64,000 nucleotides of DNA. Source: Thamnaconus septentrionalis. Its lineage: Eukaryota > Chordata > Actinopteri > Tetraodontiformes > Monacanthidae. The DNA is taken from positions 660,629-724,628 of the forward strand of contig CM020505.1 of the NCBI GenBank assembly GCA_009823395.1. Direction: 5' to 3'. The notes under the pieces are model-generated. The model saw only the letters and a list, made by a program, of their open reading frames with translations, was not told the DNA's origin and did not search any database. Made by a program: the position numbers and the translations under genes. This document shows, in pieces, positions 62,625 through 64,000 of the stretch. Position 1 is the first letter of the stretch, and each line of letters begins with the position of its first letter.

Positions 62625-64000
62625 ATGGGTGAGTCCACGGAAACCATTCAGGAATACGAGGAGCTCTTCGCCCACCGATTCACCTCAGAAGATCATGAGT
62701 ATCAACAGTATCGGAGCCGACCAGCGGATCTTCCTCCTATAGTCGAGGACTGGAGGAACCGTGGAGGAGGAAACCATCGAGGCAGGGACAATAGGTAACA
62801 CTTGCCAGATCGAATCCATATCTACACTATTTTGTCATAATTTTCTTGATGGCGACACTAATGGCGAGTCAGTGGTGTGACACTTAAGCGTTATATTATT
62901 TGGTCCCAATTCATGCAGAAATAAAAATATTTTTAATTTGTTTTACCATGCAAATTAGAAGGTTGAGTGGTTTTCACACAACGGCTGCATTTCATTCCGT
63001 ATCATCAGTAGTGAAAGGAAAGGTATGAGAACAGAAATGTGTGGTGCAGACAGTGACACAACAAAGATCTGATCAGAAAAGACAAGAGATGGAGCTGGTG
63101 AGTGACCAGGAGTGAGTACATTAGACACACAGCACTCACTTGCTGATGTTTTAGAGGTAAATTCAGAGAGGCCAGACTGAGATGGTTTGGTCAGGATAGT
63201 AGAAGCATGCTGAGGCCCAAAGGAAGACCAAAGAGGAGATTTATTAATGTAGTGACAGAAGATCTGAAGTTGAAGTTCTGAAGAAGAGGATTCAGAGGAT
63301 TTGGTAAAATGGAGGCAGATGATTGGCTGTTGTGACTCCTCAATGGAACAGTTGAAAGGAAGACAAGATGTGTATATTGATACTGTAGGTTATAACCAGT
63401 TGTTACCTGTTTTTTGTACTTTTGGTCTGACTTTCCATTTACTGTGACTATTTACTCCTTACCCCCAAAAATAATGAGCAGCAGAGCTGGCTGAGGGAGA
63501 GGCGTGGAGATGATCTAATCCAGTAGTGTCATTGCAACAGTGAGCAATGTGACCTGCACAAATATTCCGTTTAATGTCGACCAAATAATCGTAAATGTTG
63601 CCTAAAATATGCAAGTTGCATATTTACCTTTATGTGTAGCTGAGCTCCCTGCATTCTGTGTATATGTTGGCTGTACTGTGTGCATTAATACTGGTTCATA
63701 TTGGTCTCTGTTTAGGTTCCAGGACCGTCGAGGACGTGGGTGGGGTGGAGGCCAGGGTTGGAGCAGAGGCCAGGGTCGGGAAGGAGACCACCGTGGTTGG
63801 GAAGGAGACCGGGGCTGGAGAGGGGGCTTCCACAGGCAGCATCACGGGCAGCATCACAGTCATGACAGGGAGCGAGACAGGGAGCGAGACAGAGAGCGAG
63901 ACAGAGAGCGAGACAGGCACTCCGGCCAAAGAAGTGGCCCTCCTCCAGGTCCTCCAAACTCCTCTCAGGGATACGGCTCTCATCCCCAGAGACCACATTA
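62625..64000 (+). CDS. ramac: RNA guanine-7 methyltransferase activating subunit (RAMAC/FAM103A1), 3' end outside window
   Basis: Coding exons 62625-62794 and 63716 to the window end, joined in frame across AG|G (Arg57). RAMAC binds and activates RNMT, which methylates the mRNA cap guanine in the nucleus. The N-terminal activation segment is clear: EEYEELFAHRFTSEDHEYQQ-like, then RPADLPPIVEDW, matching the EEMFASRFTENDKEYQEY ... PPIVEEW pattern of the family. After it comes a Gly/Arg/Trp/Gln-rich RNA-binding tail (GRGWGGGQGWSRGQG...). A run of four RERD units from a 12 bp tandem repeat follows, then a segment ending ...HPQRPHY at the window edge. The human protein (about 118 residues) ends in a Tyr-rich PPYGYY, so the stop is probably close. 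The gene is divergent from homer2. Confidence 0.92.
63140..63320 (+). mobile_element. RTE/L2-type LINE ORF2 C-terminal fragment in ramac intron
   Basis: The + strand translates around 63148 as REARLRWFG..., then GRPKRRFINVVTEDLK, the typical end of fish non-LTR retrotransposon polyproteins (RWFGHV ... GRPKRR..D). It is broken and lacks the reverse transcriptase core, so it is a dead 5'-truncated fragment. Confidence 0.7.

Overview
The window is vertebrate genomic DNA, almost certainly from a teleost fish. It holds multi-exon genes with GT-AG introns, compact intergenic gaps, long dinucleotide microsatellites and several fish-type DNA transposon remnants. Five protein-coding genes were assembled by hand from exon translations and splice sites. 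All family identifications come from recognising protein families from memory; no database search was run.

Layout: (1) 327-4176, + strand, the 3' part of pde8a (catalytic domain of a cAMP phosphodiesterase); its 5' part lies outside the window. (2) 6915-14063, + strand, a khdc4-like KH-domain splicing factor, about 587 codons, with a terminal-inverted-repeat transposon in intron 8. (3) 15088-20768, - strand, fsd2 (coiled coil, two FN3 domains, B30.2/SPRY, 611 codons), tail-to-tail with khdc4. (4) 21662-32472, + strand, whamm (actin nucleation-promoting factor, 785 codons), head-to-head with fsd2. (5) 37495-61268, - strand, homer2 (EVH1 plus coiled coil, 354 codons), with an 8.2 kb first intron. 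(6) 62625-64000, + strand, ramac (cap methyltransferase activating subunit), running off the window end. All internal exon phases agree, and the summed coding lengths of khdc4, fsd2, whamm and homer2 are exact multiples of three.

The fsd2-whamm-homer2-ramac block matches, from memory, the neighbourhood at human 15q25, and pde8a is also on human 15q25. khdc4 is on human chromosome 1q22, so its place here is the synteny surprise. The genes are not an operon and have unrelated roles: cAMP hydrolysis, splicing, muscle sarcoplasmic reticulum association, Golgi/ER actin assembly, postsynaptic scaffolding and mRNA cap methylation.

The rest is introns and intergenic DNA with mobile elements. These include a 1.3 kb Tc1-like element with a broken transposase (45461-46763), an approximately 0.86 kb TIR element in khdc4, a MITE whose interior is now about 690 bp of AT repeat (26693-27631), four related hAT-like MITE copies between 30 and 40 kb, a second hAT-like element (37878-38439), a pair of 285 bp direct repeats about 98% identical in homer2 intron 2, and an RTE-like LINE fragment in ramac. 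I see no bacterial-type system, CRISPR array or convincing tRNA/rRNA gene.
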